Source: Syntrophomonas sp. UBA4807 (lineage in GTDB: Bacteria > Bacillota > Syntrophomonadia > Syntrophomonadales > Syntrophomonadaceae). Taken from it: a stretch of 14,390 bases of DNA. Positions 14,353-14,390 of the stretch are shown piece after piece. The DNA is taken from assembly GCA_002402575.1 (NCBI GenBank), contig DHGD01000101.1:1003-15392 (forward strand). The letters run 5' to 3'. The position numbers and the translations under genes were made by a program. Within the stretch, counting starts at the first letter, position 1, and each line of letters begins with the position of its first letter. Under the pieces are notes generated by a model, which was not told the origin of the DNA, made no database searches, and saw nothing but the letters and a program-made list of their open reading frames with translations.

Positions 14353-14370
14353 CCCGTGTTTACGCACGGG
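14353..14370. repeat. Small hairpin CCCGTG/CACGGG near the window end
   Basis: The 6-bp arms CCCGTG (14353-14358) and CACGGG (14365-14370) surround TTTACG. No gene or second copy is visible before the window ends, so its role is unknown. Confidence 0.3.
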
Positions 14371-14390
14371 ACTTAACAGCAGAGAAGCGA

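Noticed and set aside
14353..14370. CRISPR repeat at the window end
   Set aside because: There is only one short hairpin with no second copy or spacer in view; it cannot be called.

Overview
The window looks like part of the chromosome of an anaerobic member of the Bacillota (Clostridia, or the related Negativicutes). This rests on strong AGGAGG-type ribosome binding sites, some GTG and TTG starts, a secreted protein ending in copper-amine-oxidase-type N-terminal repeats (common in those groups), and a sigma-54-controlled acyl-CoA oxidation cluster with an EtfAB/FixCX electron-transfer complex. The assignment is inferred from family content; there is no rRNA or other phylogenetic marker here.

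Layout. Bases 226-2028 (minus strand) encode an AcoR-like sigma-54 enhancer-binding regulator, with a strong rho-independent terminator downstream at 122-153. A 324-base divergent region (2029-2352) holds two opposed -24/-12 promoters, one for the regulator and one for the metabolic genes, with two small palindromes midway between them. The first metabolic unit (2353-4302) is an acyl-CoA dehydrogenase plus an HSD10-like short-chain dehydrogenase/reductase (SDR). A hairpin terminator at 4361-4396 closes it. A third, near-consensus -24/-12 promoter at 4563-4578 starts a second unit: acyl-CoA dehydrogenase, SDR, SDR, then fixA, fixB, fixC and fixX (4618-10930), tightly packed with two stop/start overlaps. 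After a 322-base gap come a large secreted protein with four similar modules and a two-repeat copper-amine-oxidase-type tail (11253-13589) and a small polytopic membrane protein (13664-14194). A perfect 13-bp hairpin at 14277-14308 follows.

How the genes probably work together. The two acyl-CoA dehydrogenases would introduce (or, run backwards, reduce) double bonds in acyl-CoA substrates. The three SDRs would interconvert hydroxy- and keto-acyl groups with NAD(H). FixAB would carry flavin electrons, and FixC/FixX would link them to menaquinone and probably ferredoxin. No enoyl-CoA hydratase, thiolase, CoA ligase or CoA transferase lies in the window, so the pathway is incomplete here and the substrate cannot be named. 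The paired dehydrogenase-SDR arrangement looks like an ancient duplication, and the second copy has diverged at catalytic positions. The regulator very likely controls both metabolic promoters and its own gene through RpoN; this is inference from the three promoters and gene position.
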